Under the pieces are notes generated by a model, which saw only the letters and a program-made list of their open reading frames with translations, had not been told where the DNA came from and made no database searches. A DNA stretch of 64,000 bases from Actinoplanes campanulatus (GTDB taxonomy: Bacteria; Actinomycetota; Actinomycetes; Mycobacteriales; Micromonosporaceae), in contig NZ_BMPW01000003.1 of assembly GCF_014647795.1 (NCBI RefSeq), positions 186,001-250,000 on the forward strand, given 5' to 3'. The first letter of the stretch is position 1. Every line of letters begins with the position of its first letter. Shown here in pieces: positions 53,301-60,682 of the stretch. The translations under genes were made by a program, and so were the position numbers.

Positions 53301-53473
53301 TCGGCGTGTGCCTGGAGGCCGTCTACATCCATGTGCTGCGGGACGGCTGGGGCCCGTACCCGCGGAAGTCTCCGGAGATCAGGGCGCCGCTGGGCGCGCG
53401 CCCGGCCGCCGAGGGTGAGGAGGCGCTCACCGAGTCGACGGCCGAGCATCCGGTGGTGGATCCGCGGCGGTAG
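47315..53473 (+). CDS. Giant, mostly disordered protein with C-terminal TPR region
   Basis: 2052 aa from ATG 47315 (MSFEDDEYWEDEYSEYSFM); a frame from 47237 adds 26 residues with no better signal. Residues 1-110 are acidic and aromatic. About residues 120-1720 are low complexity: Arg/Asp-rich with an 8-aa DGRSDQRL-type repeat (nt 47803-47920) and many RDxRD steps, a TQAPGDRA repeat (nt 48940-49100), and an 8-aa GGQHGAIP repeat (six 24-bp units, nt 50968-51113). A short conserved block, DIDQPYMDADGVLHNLRPIA, comes before the tail. The last ~230 residues are helical TPR repeats (DADNIVKAG-like start, VYRLLGELGMAAAAARLALA, AELAHVLRLRGDYMEADRLF, HMEALDHFARAIRL). A scaffold or condensate-forming role is plausible; function is unknown. 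Confidence 0.85.
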   Translation: MSFEDDEYWEDEYSEYSFMPSSAVMQEQHYTKRTVPDPVIPTRRRAGGADEAAAQRAKRTPFDGERPSWLNDPDFEPIDTSVDNLVGDDFDDVDFNRPELGVDFDKPDFPIIDPAARPDLRRGAAPQRRGPDRYDPAAGERRDRRADDREPGRPSGGRSERRPDGRSDQRLDGRSDQRPDGRSDQRLDGRSDQRSDGRSERRDSRYAEPRYRDEAPGGRDGYERGYRDDWDDRRQPSRRDRDDRREPARADWNEPVRDDRRDPRADRAGSRGSRDVRDPRDPRDLRDTSDIRGARDPRDSRDLQDPRDSREVRDTRDLRDSRDPRRGEGREAVRADWADPARREGGRSEWAEPSRDERRDNRPPRDDRRGRRAVEIGPDELWSNDGDLGRERAAEPVLEDERPAAGRTIELGADEFWEEPAASRDNATEIDPERRRGPAPASRNEPGRAAQTWDDENFGPIRPPGGRRPRRDEEEPRRAPAPRRDDLAVTGRAQVPAPGAEDPYEASRPDGERRGVLPAGGDSRPALAPDQRPAARESADRQRPGTQAPGDRAQPGTQAPGDRAHPGTQAPGDPARPGAQAPGDRAHPGTQELGDLRQPGTGNAGDPQRAEQRQRTTGPEADDGQRSAAWDADGQRLAGGAWANGPGTTASGVAGNETSGSGAGRAEDGRGQTGFGSAAPVQGAEVSGPVEAGRGVPPFAGEAAVRDGRDARPHPAEPYPDGSGPAPAGARGQAPSEPGGQVAAGSGATEPSNTDAAREGNERRGESWRSKVVRLLPGQRRAAANNPTEPTADLTDRGRGPDGSAAIPAQAQEPQAYGTGQAPRDPAAERGQPAYGTAPGTERHGSGDQIRSGMGDGGNQPGPGSGRDADRSGPNNGRDTDRSNSSNERGMSQPGSSTGRSADQSNSSNEHGMSQPGSSTGRSADQPPVGHGPGGHRVEPGNGRGAGGEAGPDRVGAGDEETRDLRESGSWPAPGSETAGGNGPREDGPRVVRRAEPPVPPKVVSRTTPPPAPRVIKADPPAAPRVVAAPTPVPPARVIGPNGPQPAVEPARPAAGTDATYRPHDPAPAQWSGPDATSRGTVAPHDPAMTQRGGPDAAPRGGATPHDPATAQWAESAGVPDDPTGGRWGGPVDPRGAAAGDAWQTNNPYVTGEIRRPDEAQPEVPQQRSRRSPRAAHVFPAEGDGPWAIVPDEAQPLTGSRPVSPARPPVVPGAGAAGQPGAVPGGQPGAVPGGQHGAIPGGQHGAIPGGQHGAIPGGQPGAIPGGQPSPAAAWPPAVRPDASRPVSGGPAVPRPESAWPPAVQRGPGGDRQAWPVSGQQPPSAGWPTPPVGGSTPVRTGPQPSSPAGPNATPTGPTPSAAGQGETGPNATTTGPMPLAPNQGGTGPNPAHAGPVPLAADQGGVRRPSPKAAPKAVPPPPGWTETRPAADGVAPPAATWREAGQPAASGERSDATPPSTAWREDGQPGLTPRSPVPDVDRSAWNAATPISVPPVDKADGGQNRQAGPVPAPPVDGFGGPGRPTSPAAPGVARAQSLGDLPGVQGRGPGGSQDSRPVAQPGDEQAGGGSDGRSSDAVRRDGQPSGQPAGRDGAPAGQAIPGGTQAGQSEPTRNASPGPIGGGTTAGRPTVALPRPAAGTDHGDTAARERIGFPLTRPGQAGPEGAQTGPDAAQPGPEGAQPGPEALRAHAEAAPAQSHTDAAPDRPTAEGDRAAVPAQPEKDRADMVRDWADIDQPYMDADGVLHNLRPIARLETSGPDTEPRRYSDTALGSGWFVSKTPAKTEDATGADDAAAATPKEAKPAEGEAAGTAETTAEGEQPPGPELAPHLPLTAADLSAIRWRLDGASLREVVDDRSALRELGERLDGPLADEADNIVKAGLLSVRAEVYRLLGELGMAAAAARLALAHAESAQDLQSQVIAQAELAHVLRLRGDYMEADRLFQRAVDADVPAAVRSVVHENAGRSCFDQNRHMEALDHFARAIRLGSPEDTDLVERIGVCLEAVYIHVLRDGWGPYPRKSPEIRAPLGARPAAEGEEALTESTAEHPVVDPRR

Positions 53474-53857
53474 TCAGGCCGCCAGGCGGGCCGGGCCGGC
53501 CATCGTGCTGCGCCCGCGCCCGCCCTCCTTGGCCCGGTAGAGCGCGGCGTCGGCGACCCGCTGGAGGTCGTCGGGGCCGGTGGCGTGGTCGGGGGCGACG
53601 GCGATGCCGATGCTGAGCCGGGTACGCAGTGCCTGGTCCCCGGTGGCGTGCCCCCACGTGTCGTTGATCGTCTTGAAGTGGTCGACGTCGATCATCACGA
53701 GGGCGAGGGGGTCGTCTGGCCCGGCCCGGTTGACGGCGCGGCCGATTTCGGCGTCGAAGGCGCGCCGGTTGGCGGCGCCGGTGAGCGGATCCGAGGTGAG
53801 GTCACGCAGCCGAATGGGCAAGGCCGTTCGCCTCCGGGGGTCGATCCTGAACCTCAT
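53474..53857 (-). pseudogene. Degenerate GGDEF-domain gene lacking the catalytic core
   Basis: 127 codons from ATG 53857. The N-terminus starts at the first conserved helix (DPLTGAANRRAFDAEI) and keeps LVMIDVDHFKTINDTWGHAT with GDQALR. It then jumps directly to RLSIGIAVAPDHATGPDDLQ and the ADAALYRAKEGG end. The ~60 residues that normally carry RxGGDEF are missing without a frameshift, so it cannot make c-di-GMP as written. No sensor domain precedes it. An in-frame deletion is the simplest explanation. The stop is adjacent to the TPR gene stop. Confidence 0.7.
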
Positions 53858-53885
53858 TCGGTACGGCCGGCGGTGATCTGAGGGG

Positions 53886-55070
53886 TTACTCGGTACGCAG
53901 GGCGACGACCGGGTCGAGCCGGCCGGCCCGCTGCGCCGGCACCACCCCGAAGATGATCCCGACGGCCGCCGACACCCCGAAGGCCAGTGCCATGGACCAC
54001 CAGGTCAGGGCGGCCGGGACCGGGCTGAGCCGGTCGACGAGCAGGGCCGCGGAGCCGCCCAGCAGCATGCCGAGCACACCGCCGGTGGTGGTGAGCAGGA
54101 CCGCTTCGAGGAGGAACTGGACGCCGATGTCGCGGGGCCGGGCGCCGACCGCCTTGCGCAGGCCGATCTCCTTCGTCCGCTCGCGCACCGAGACGAGCAT
54201 GATGTTGGAGACGCCGACCCCGCCGACGAGCAGGCTGATCCCGGCGATGGCGGCGAGCACCCCGGTCAGCACACCGAGGATGTCGCCGAGCACGCCGAGG
54301 ATCTGCTCCTGGGTGACGGCGGAGAAGTCGGTGTCCGGGTGCCGTTCGGCGAGTGCCGCGACGACGGCGTCGGAGAGTTCGCCGATGCGTTCCCGGTCGG
54401 GGGCGCGGATCGCGATGCCGTCGATGCGTTCGGTGCCGAGCAGGCGCTGCGCGGCGGTGACCGGTACGTGCACCTCGCCGTCCCGGTCGACGCCGAGGCT
54501 CTGCCCGAGCCGCTCGAACACGCCGATCACCCGGAACCGGACCCCGCCGATGGTGATCTGCCGGCCGATCGGGTCCCGGTCGCCGAACAGGTCCCGGGCC
54601 GTCCCGGCGCCGAGCACCGCGACCCGGCGGCCGGTGCTCACATCGGTCCTGGTCAGGTAGCTGCCCCGGTCGAGGCGGCGGACGAAGACGGTCGGCGTGG
54701 TCTCGAGGACGCCCTGCATGCTGGAGAAGCGGGTGCGCGAGCCGGCGCGTACCGTCTCGCCGGAGGCGATGGTGACCGCGACCCGCGTCCGATCGCCGAC
54801 CACCCGGTTGATCGCGTCGATGTCGTCGAGGGTGAGCGGCGAGGACGTGGGCGCCGAGCCCGCCTCGATCCGGCCGGGCACGACCAGCAGCAGGTTGGAG
54901 CCGAGCCCCTCGACCTGGCGCTCGATCTGTTCCTTGGTGCCGGTGCCGATGGCGACCAGGGCGACCACGGCGGCCACCCCGATGACCACGCCGAGCATGG
55001 TGAGCAGGCTGCGCAGCCGGTTGGCGCGCAGCGCGTCGAGGGCGACCCGCCACGCCTCAGCGAGTCGCAC
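53886..55070 (-). CDS. ABC transporter permease, MacB/FtsX type
   Basis: 394 aa. One N-terminal transmembrane helix (SLLTMLGVVIGVAAVVALVA), a large external MacB periplasmic-type domain (residues ~50-250), and three C-terminal helices, as in the FtsX/MacB family. Motifs KEQIERQVEGLGSNLLLVVP, DIDAINRV and RTKEIGLRKAVGARPRDI are typical. It overlaps the ATPase gene by 14 nt. With the ATPase and adaptor it forms a tripartite-looking exporter; in a bacterium without an outer membrane the adaptor likely shapes the external complex. The substrate is unknown. Confidence 0.92.
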   Translation of the reverse strand: MRLAEAWRVALDALRANRLRSLLTMLGVVIGVAAVVALVAIGTGTKEQIERQVEGLGSNLLLVVPGRIEAGSAPTSSPLTLDDIDAINRVVGDRTRVAVTIASGETVRAGSRTRFSSMQGVLETTPTVFVRRLDRGSYLTRTDVSTGRRVAVLGAGTARDLFGDRDPIGRQITIGGVRFRVIGVFERLGQSLGVDRDGEVHVPVTAAQRLLGTERIDGIAIRAPDRERIGELSDAVVAALAERHPDTDFSAVTQEQILGVLGDILGVLTGVLAAIAGISLLVGGVGVSNIMLVSVRERTKEIGLRKAVGARPRDIGVQFLLEAVLLTTTGGVLGMLLGGSAALLVDRLSPVPAALTWWSMALAFGVSAAVGIIFGVVPAQRAGRLDPVVALRTE

Positions 55071-55737
55071 TGATCAGCCCGTCCCTCATCACGATCTGCC
55101 GCCGGGCCCGGGCCGCGACCTCCCGGTCGTGGGTGACCAGCACGACCGCCACGCCGTCGTCGTTGAGCGATTCGAGCAGGGCCAGGACGGACTGTCCGGT
55201 GGCCGAGTCGAGGTTGCCGGTGGGTTCGTCGGCGAGCAGCACCGACGGCCCGGTGACCAGGGCCCGGGCGATGGCGACGCGCTGCTGTTCACCGCCGGAC
55301 ATCTGGTTGGGCCGGTGGGTGATCCGGTGGGCGAGGCCGACGCGTTCCAGCATGGCGGCGGCGCGGTCCCGGCGCTCGCGACGGCCGATGCCGCGGTAGA
55401 CCAGCGGCAGGCCGACGTTGTCCTGGGCGGTGGTCCGGGCGAGCAGGTGGAACGACTGGAAGACGAACCCGATCGTGGTGTTGCGCAGTTCGGCGAGCTC
55501 GTTGGGGGTGAGCCGGGCGACGTCGCGGCCGCCGATCAGCAGGGTGCCGCCGGTGGGCCGGTCCAGGCCGCCGAGCAGGTGCATGAGCGTCGACTTGCCG
55601 GAGCCGGAGGTGCCGACGATGGCCACGTAGTCGCCGGGTTCGACGGTGAGCGACACCCCGCGCAGCGCCGGCACCGACAGGCCGTCGAGCTGGTAGGTGC
55701 GGCTCACGTCCTGCGCGACGATGGCCGGGGTGCTCAC
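55057..55737 (-). CDS. ABC transporter ATP-binding protein, MacB/LolD type
   Basis: 226 aa, one ABC domain. Walker A is GTSGSGKST, the signature is MSGGEQQRVAIARAL, and Walker B is VLLADEPTGNLDS with a following H-loop (LVTHDREVAARA). The size and the SVPALRGVSLTVEPGDYVAI start match the LolD/MacB/FtsE group. Its ATG overlaps the adaptor stop by 4 nt, and the permease overlaps its end, so all three are co-translated. Confidence 0.95.
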   Translation of the reverse strand: MSTPAIVAQDVSRTYQLDGLSVPALRGVSLTVEPGDYVAIVGTSGSGKSTLMHLLGGLDRPTGGTLLIGGRDVARLTPNELAELRNTTIGFVFQSFHLLARTTAQDNVGLPLVYRGIGRRERRDRAAAMLERVGLAHRITHRPNQMSGGEQQRVAIARALVTGPSVLLADEPTGNLDSATGQSVLALLESLNDDGVAVVLVTHDREVAARARRQIVMRDGLISATR

Positions 55738-57068
55738 GGCGCCTCGTCCCCGGCGCTCACCTGGTCGGCGCCGGCGATCACCACCCGCTCCCCCGCGCCG
55801 ACGCCGGACAGGATCTGCACGATGTCCTCGCCCTGGACGCCGAGCCGCACCGGGACGGCGGCGTACCTCCCGTCGCGCACCGTCCAGACGGTGTCCCGGC
55901 CGTCGGCGGCGACCACCGCCGAGGCGGGCACGGTGACCGCGCCGGCGGCCTGCCGCACCTTGAGACGGATCACGGCGCTCATCCCGGGGCGTGGGACGGG
56001 CGCGGTCTCGCCGCTGTCCGGGTAGCGGCCCTCGGCGAGTTCCAGGCGGACCCGGTAGGAGACGCCACCGCGGGCCGAGGTGGTGGGCAGCAGATCGACG
56101 GCGCGGACGGTGGCCGGGTAGCGGGCGCCGGGCGCGGCGTCGAGCTCCGCCTCCGCCTCGACCCCGTCCTCGACCAGCAGCACGTCGGTCTCGTCGACCT
56201 CGGCGGAGAGCCCGAGCCGGCCGGTGTCGACCACGGTGATCACCGGGGTGCCGGCGGCCACGTAGCCGCCCTCCGGCACGGCGGCGTCCACACCGGACGA
56301 CACGGTCCCGGTGGTCTGCGGAATCTGGCCGCTCTCCAGCAGTCCGGCCAGGGATCCGCCGCCGCCGGCCGGGGGTGGCCCGCCGTACTGGACGACCCCG
56401 GCGACCGGGGCTTTCAGGGTGAGGGCGTCGACGGCCGTGTCGGCCAGCTGGTACGCCTGCTCGGCCTGCATCCGCTGCGCCGCGGCGAGGGAGCCCATGG
56501 CCCGCCCGAGCGACGCCACGCCGCGCTGCACCGACCGCAGCGCCGCGGCCGAGGCGGCCGACGCCGTCTCGTACTGCTTCTCGGCGGCGTCCACCTGATG
56601 CAGCAGCGCCGCACGCACCCGCGGGTCGGCGATCTGCCCGGCCGCGTCCCGGGCCTGCTCGAACGCGGCCGCCGCCTGCTTGTCGGTCCGCTTCCGCACG
56701 GCCGTGAACTCCACGGTGCCGCCGACCGGGACGCTCCCTCCGGACGGCGCCTGATCGAGCGCCTCCCGAGCCGCGTCCCGCCGCCGCGTGAGCTCCGGCG
56801 AGTCGATGACGGCGAGCACGTCGCCCTTCGCCACCCGCTCCCCCGGCTCGGCGAGCAGCTCACGCAGCGTGCCGGCGGCCGGGGCGGTCAGCGTCGCGGC
56901 GGTCCGGGCGGTCACCGTCCCGGGGGCCTCGACGATCTCGTCGACCGTCCCGACCTCGGCGGACCCGAGCCGGACGGCGCTCGCCTCGTCGTCACAGGAG
57001 GCGCCGGTCTGCGACAGGAGCAGGACACCGAGAGACATGATCACGGCACGTGAGCGGGCGCGAGACAC
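55734..57068 (-). CDS. MacA/HlyD-like adaptor, probable lipoprotein
   Basis: 444 aa from GTG 57068; the open frame reaches 57251 but that part runs into the next intergenic region. The signal (VSRARSRAVIMSLGVLLLSQ) ends in TGASC, a possible lipobox. The barrel-sandwich hybrid halves are EAPGTVTARTAATLTAPAAG and ALTLKAPVAGVVQYG, separated by a long alpha-hairpin with Ala/Gln/Arg. The beta-barrel and membrane-proximal domains follow (PVITVVDTGRLGLSAEVDET, VTVPASAVVAADGRDTVW). It belongs with the ABC permease and ATPase. Confidence 0.88.
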   Translation of the reverse strand: MSRARSRAVIMSLGVLLLSQTGASCDDEASAVRLGSAEVGTVDEIVEAPGTVTARTAATLTAPAAGTLRELLAEPGERVAKGDVLAVIDSPELTRRRDAAREALDQAPSGGSVPVGGTVEFTAVRKRTDKQAAAAFEQARDAAGQIADPRVRAALLHQVDAAEKQYETASAASAAALRSVQRGVASLGRAMGSLAAAQRMQAEQAYQLADTAVDALTLKAPVAGVVQYGGPPPAGGGGSLAGLLESGQIPQTTGTVSSGVDAAVPEGGYVAAGTPVITVVDTGRLGLSAEVDETDVLLVEDGVEAEAELDAAPGARYPATVRAVDLLPTTSARGGVSYRVRLELAEGRYPDSGETAPVPRPGMSAVIRLKVRQAAGAVTVPASAVVAADGRDTVWTVRDGRYAAVPVRLGVQGEDIVQILSGVGAGERVVIAGADQVSAGDEAP

Positions 57069-57258
57069 AGAGGCCACTCTATGCCGAGAACGCGCCACCG
57101 GCTTTCCCCGAGATATCAAAACCTTTCTCTCGTACGGGCTACGCGCACCCGATCGTCCAGGGGGGCGATCGTCTGCCCGCACCGGGCCGTTGGGCCGCTG
57201 CGGGCGTGAGCGGGTCGCAAGCACACAGGCACGGGCCTCCGGCCCGCCCATGCCGCGT

Positions 57259-59841
57259 TTACGGGTCCGCCCGGTCCGGGTCGCGCTGGGTGGGGATGAC
57301 GCCGTGGCCCGGGCGCGGGGACGGTGGCGCGGCCTCGTTCTCCGGCGCTGTGCCGTCGGCCGGGCTCGCGCCGTTCGACGCAGGCTCGTCCGGGGAACCG
57401 GGATCCGGGGCGGCGCCGTTGGTGGACGGCGGGTCGGGGCGGCGCCAGATGGACGGGTCCGGGGTGGTGGCGGCCGGGACCGCGGCGGGCTCCGGGGCGG
57501 CGACCGGCTCCGGGACGGGTTCGGCGCCCGGCCGGGACGGCAGCGCGACGGGGACCCCGCCGTGGTCGCGGTGTGCGGCGAGCGCGGCCCGGTGGTATTC
57601 CTCCAGCTCGGCGATGAACTCGGCGTCGGCGTAGACCGAACCGTCGATCAGCGGGCCCGGCCGGCCCTCCAGGACGGCGATGACGTCCTCGCCGGTCAGG
57701 GTCTTGTGCGTCTCCAGGGCGTGCGCCAGGGCGAGCACCTCCCGCCGGTTCTCCTCGAGCAGCGCGGCGGTGCGCCGCAGCATCTCGCCGAGGTTGTCCT
57801 CGATCCGGTCGGCCAGCGCGCGGCGGGCGCTGATCTCGGGTTTCTCGCCCTTGCCGGGACCGCCGGGGGTGCCGGTGCCGAGGCGGCTGGAGTAGGAGTA
57901 CGACGACACGGTGGAGCCCATGCCCCAGACGCCCTCCATGTGGGTGGCCACCGCGGTCGCCGACTCGAGGTCGCCGGAGACGCCGGAGGAGCTGTCGCCG
58001 TCGAAGAACATCCGTTCCCCGGCGAGCGACGCGAGCGACACGTAGATGTCCGACTCGTAGTGGCTGCGCCAGGTGGTGAACTGGTCCTCCGGCGGGATGC
58101 TGGCGACCATGCCGAGGTAGCCGCTGCCCTTCTCGATGGTCGCGATGTCGATCTCGAGGTGGTGCCGGGTGCGGTAGGCGATGACGGCGTGGCAGGCCTC
58201 GTGCACCGCGACGGCGTGCCGTTCCCGTTCGATGTACTCGACGTTCTCCGCCGGGCCGAGTTCCTTGAGCTGCTTGGCGCGGATGATGTCCCGCCAGGTG
58301 ATGGTGTCCCGGCCGTGGCGGATGGCGGTGATCAGCGCCTCGTTGACGGTGTCCTTGATGGTGGCGCCGGTCGCGTACGGGGTGATCGTGGCCAGTTTGT
58401 CGATCTGCTCCTCGGTCAGCTCGTGCTGCACCTTGTCCAGATAGCCCTGGTAGGTGCGCACCCGGCCGGCCTTGGTGGGGTAGCCGACCTTGTAGATGCG
58501 GTCGATCCGGCCGGGCCGCAGCAGCGCCTCGTCGAGGGCCTCGGGCAGGTTGGTGGCCATCATGACGAGGATCCGGTACTTGGGTGGCGGCTTGGGCCGC
58601 ATGCCGAGCGCCCGGCGGACGTGCCGGTTGATGAAGCCGCGTGGCTTCTTCAGCCCGGACAGCTCGGTGAGCAGGGCTTCCAGCGTGCCCATGCCGCCGC
58701 CACCGCCCATGCCCCCGCCGTACATCATCCTGGTCTTGCGGGTTTCCGGAAGGTCGTGCCGCATGGCCTCGCGGGTGAGCAGCAGCCGCGAGTCGCCGGA
58801 CAGGTAGGTGAAGCCCTGGCAGCCGTCGGCGAACGGCGCGGGGGTCATGCCGCCGCGCGGGAAGCCGGGCCCGCCCTGGGCGAGGGCGCCGCGGTTGCCG
58901 AGTGAGTCGGCCTCGTCGAAGAAGACGATCACGCCGCCGTACCGGAGCGCGAGTTTGCGCAGCTTGCGGAAGAGCGACTTGACCTTGAGCACGCCGACGC
59001 CGAAGAACATGTTGATGAAGGCGCCCGGGTCGACGAACACGTAGGGCTTGCCGGTCTCGCCGGCCACCGCCTCGGCCATCAGCGTCTTGCCGGTGCCGGG
59101 CGGGCCCCAGAGCAGGATGCCGCCGGGCACATAGCCGCCCTTGGTCTCGATGGCCTCCGGGTTCTCCAGGTAGACGATGTTCTCCTTGACGCGTTCCAGC
59201 ACGTGGTCCTGGCCCCACACGTCGGCGAACCGGGTCTTCACGTCGTCCGGGTAGTAGACCTCGACGCCGCCCCGGGACAGGAACCAGAAGATCGCGACGA
59301 ACTGGCCGACCGCGATGAACAGGATGAAGATGACCTGGAGGAACATCGGCGCGACGGACCACAGCAGGGCGGGCAGCTCGAAGAGGGCGAGGGCCGGCGA
59401 GGTGTCCAGCACGGACGCGAGCACCAGCGACACCAGGCTGATGAAGAGCAGCCACTTGAAGATGCGGACCAGCCGGAACCGGGTCCAGTCGGAGAACATC
59501 CGGTGGGTGAGCCGCTCGAAGCCGCCGAAGATGCCCCTGGTCCACAGCCGGTGGTAGCCGGCCGAGTGCTCACTGATCAGGAAGTGGATCTGGCGCAGCA
59601 CCTCGATGCCGGACAGCACCATCACGGTGATGCCCTTGCCGCTGGCCGCGAGCTCGCGCACCGCGTCCTCGAACGGCAGGATCGGGTTGTCCGCCATCGC
59701 CGCCCAGACCAGGGCGAACCACACCACGACGAAGAGCAGCAGGAACTTGATCCGGTCCCAGAACGGCAGCCGCTTGCGGGTGGGGCGGACCTGTTCGCCG
59801 GGTCCCTCGTCGGGTGGGCGCAGTCCCTCGGGCGCGGTCAT
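57259..59841 (-). CDS. FtsH-like membrane AAA+ zinc protease
   Basis: 860 aa. Residues 1-190 hold several membrane segments (LLLFVVVWFALVWAAM, WLLFISLVSLVLASVL, MFLQVIFILFIAVGQFVAIF), more than the two of normal FtsH. The AAA domain has Walker A GPPGTGKT (246-253), Walker B VIVFFDEAD (304-312) and LRPGRIDRIYKVG. A Gly/Met-rich insert (374-385) is unusual. The M41 protease has HEACH (547-551) and a third zinc ligand in GDLESAT (D624). The C-terminal 150 residues are Pro/Ala/Glu-rich and likely disordered. Its start overlaps the upstream lipoprotein stop by 4 nt, which suggests a joint role in membrane protein quality control. Confidence 0.9.
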   Translation of the reverse strand: MTAPEGLRPPDEGPGEQVRPTRKRLPFWDRIKFLLLFVVVWFALVWAAMADNPILPFEDAVRELAASGKGITVMVLSGIEVLRQIHFLISEHSAGYHRLWTRGIFGGFERLTHRMFSDWTRFRLVRIFKWLLFISLVSLVLASVLDTSPALALFELPALLWSVAPMFLQVIFILFIAVGQFVAIFWFLSRGGVEVYYPDDVKTRFADVWGQDHVLERVKENIVYLENPEAIETKGGYVPGGILLWGPPGTGKTLMAEAVAGETGKPYVFVDPGAFINMFFGVGVLKVKSLFRKLRKLALRYGGVIVFFDEADSLGNRGALAQGGPGFPRGGMTPAPFADGCQGFTYLSGDSRLLLTREAMRHDLPETRKTRMMYGGGMGGGGGMGTLEALLTELSGLKKPRGFINRHVRRALGMRPKPPPKYRILVMMATNLPEALDEALLRPGRIDRIYKVGYPTKAGRVRTYQGYLDKVQHELTEEQIDKLATITPYATGATIKDTVNEALITAIRHGRDTITWRDIIRAKQLKELGPAENVEYIERERHAVAVHEACHAVIAYRTRHHLEIDIATIEKGSGYLGMVASIPPEDQFTTWRSHYESDIYVSLASLAGERMFFDGDSSSGVSGDLESATAVATHMEGVWGMGSTVSSYSYSSRLGTGTPGGPGKGEKPEISARRALADRIEDNLGEMLRRTAALLEENRREVLALAHALETHKTLTGEDVIAVLEGRPGPLIDGSVYADAEFIAELEEYHRAALAAHRDHGGVPVALPSRPGAEPVPEPVAAPEPAAVPAATTPDPSIWRRPDPPSTNGAAPDPGSPDEPASNGASPADGTAPENEAAPPSPRPGHGVIPTQRDPDRADP

Positions 59842-60509
59842 GTGTCACTCCTCACCGTGAAGGAGGTGGCGATCGTGTCGAGTTCGCCGGACCGCTCGGC
59901 GTAGCAGCTCGTGGTGCACCGGATCAGCAGCAGGTAGAGCTTGCTGCCGTCGTTGTTCACCAGGGCGGTCTGGTCGAAGGTGTGCAGGACGCCGAGCCCG
60001 AGGTCGTAGTTGTAGACGACGCGGACCCCGTGCAGCCCGTTCTCCGGGGTGAGCACCTCGTCCTGGAGCAGTTCGAACCCGGTCAGGGAGGTGCTCTGGG
60101 CGACCGAGTCGCGGGCCTCCTCGGTGACCGGGAGGAAGAAGTTGCGCAGGATGTCGAGCGAGATCGTGTCCCGTTGCGCCTCGGTGGTCTGGGCGACACG
60201 CGCGTACAGGATCGGCTCGGTGGTGACGCCGGCGGTCATCAGGTGCTCGGCGCTCGGGTCCGCGGAGGCGTCGTACGCGACCGACCACCACAGCCGCTGG
60301 CGCAGGCCCGCGGCGGCCGAGTCGGAGTTGAGCCCGGTCAGCGCGTCGTCGAGCGACTTGGTGCCGACCTCGTGCCACTCGTGCGGCACCTTGAAGTAGG
60401 TCTGCTCGCCCGAGTTCTTCACGTAGGTGAACTCGGAGGCGCCACACCCGGCGAAAAGGGTCAGAGCGGCGACGGCCGCCGCTGGAAGAGAGGTCGCTCG
60501 TTTCAGCAT
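59838..60509 (-). CDS. Lipoprotein coupled to the FtsH-like protease
   Basis: 223 aa from ATG 60509. The signal ends in lipobox LFAGC (AAAVAALTLFAGCGASEFTY). The mature part resembles the PsbP-like lipoproteins of actinomycetes: TYFKVPHEWHEVGTKSL, TLRN-like NFFLPVTEEARDSVAQ, NYDLGLGVLHTFDQTALVNN and DTIATSFTVR. A Cys pair, RCTTSCYAERSG, lies near the C-terminus. Function is unknown. Four-base overlap (ATGA) with the protease start suggests that the two proteins act in the same membrane complex. Confidence 0.8.
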   Translation of the reverse strand: MLKRATSLPAAAVAALTLFAGCGASEFTYVKNSGEQTYFKVPHEWHEVGTKSLDDALTGLNSDSAAAGLRQRLWWSVAYDASADPSAEHLMTAGVTTEPILYARVAQTTEAQRDTISLDILRNFFLPVTEEARDSVAQSTSLTGFELLQDEVLTPENGLHGVRVVYNYDLGLGVLHTFDQTALVNNDGSKLYLLLIRCTTSCYAERSGELDTIATSFTVRSDT

Positions 60510-60633
60510 GGGCGGCTCCACTGCCTGACGGGTGAGTCCGTCCCCGCAGTGTCCCCCGAAATTGTTACGAAAACGCTATTCGGGATTCAGCTCCATCCGC
60601 AAGATCAGGCGGATCCGCCCAGGCCACCGCAGA

Positions 60634-60664
60634 AACGGGCCGCTCCCTGAGGAAGCGGCCCGTT
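60634..60664 (-). terminator. Terminator of the L,D-transpeptidase gene
   Basis: Stem of 11 bp, AACGGGCCGCT (60634-60644) with AGCGGCCCGTT (60654-60664). On the minus strand it is followed by TCTGCGG, 19 nt after the stop codon. Confidence 0.7.
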
Positions 60665-60682
60665 CCACGGTTCGGACTCCGA

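Noticed and set aside
50924-53449. 841-residue minus-strand frame opposite the TPR gene
   Set aside because: It has no domain, and the plus-strand frame has a clear TPR tail with coherent codon bias.
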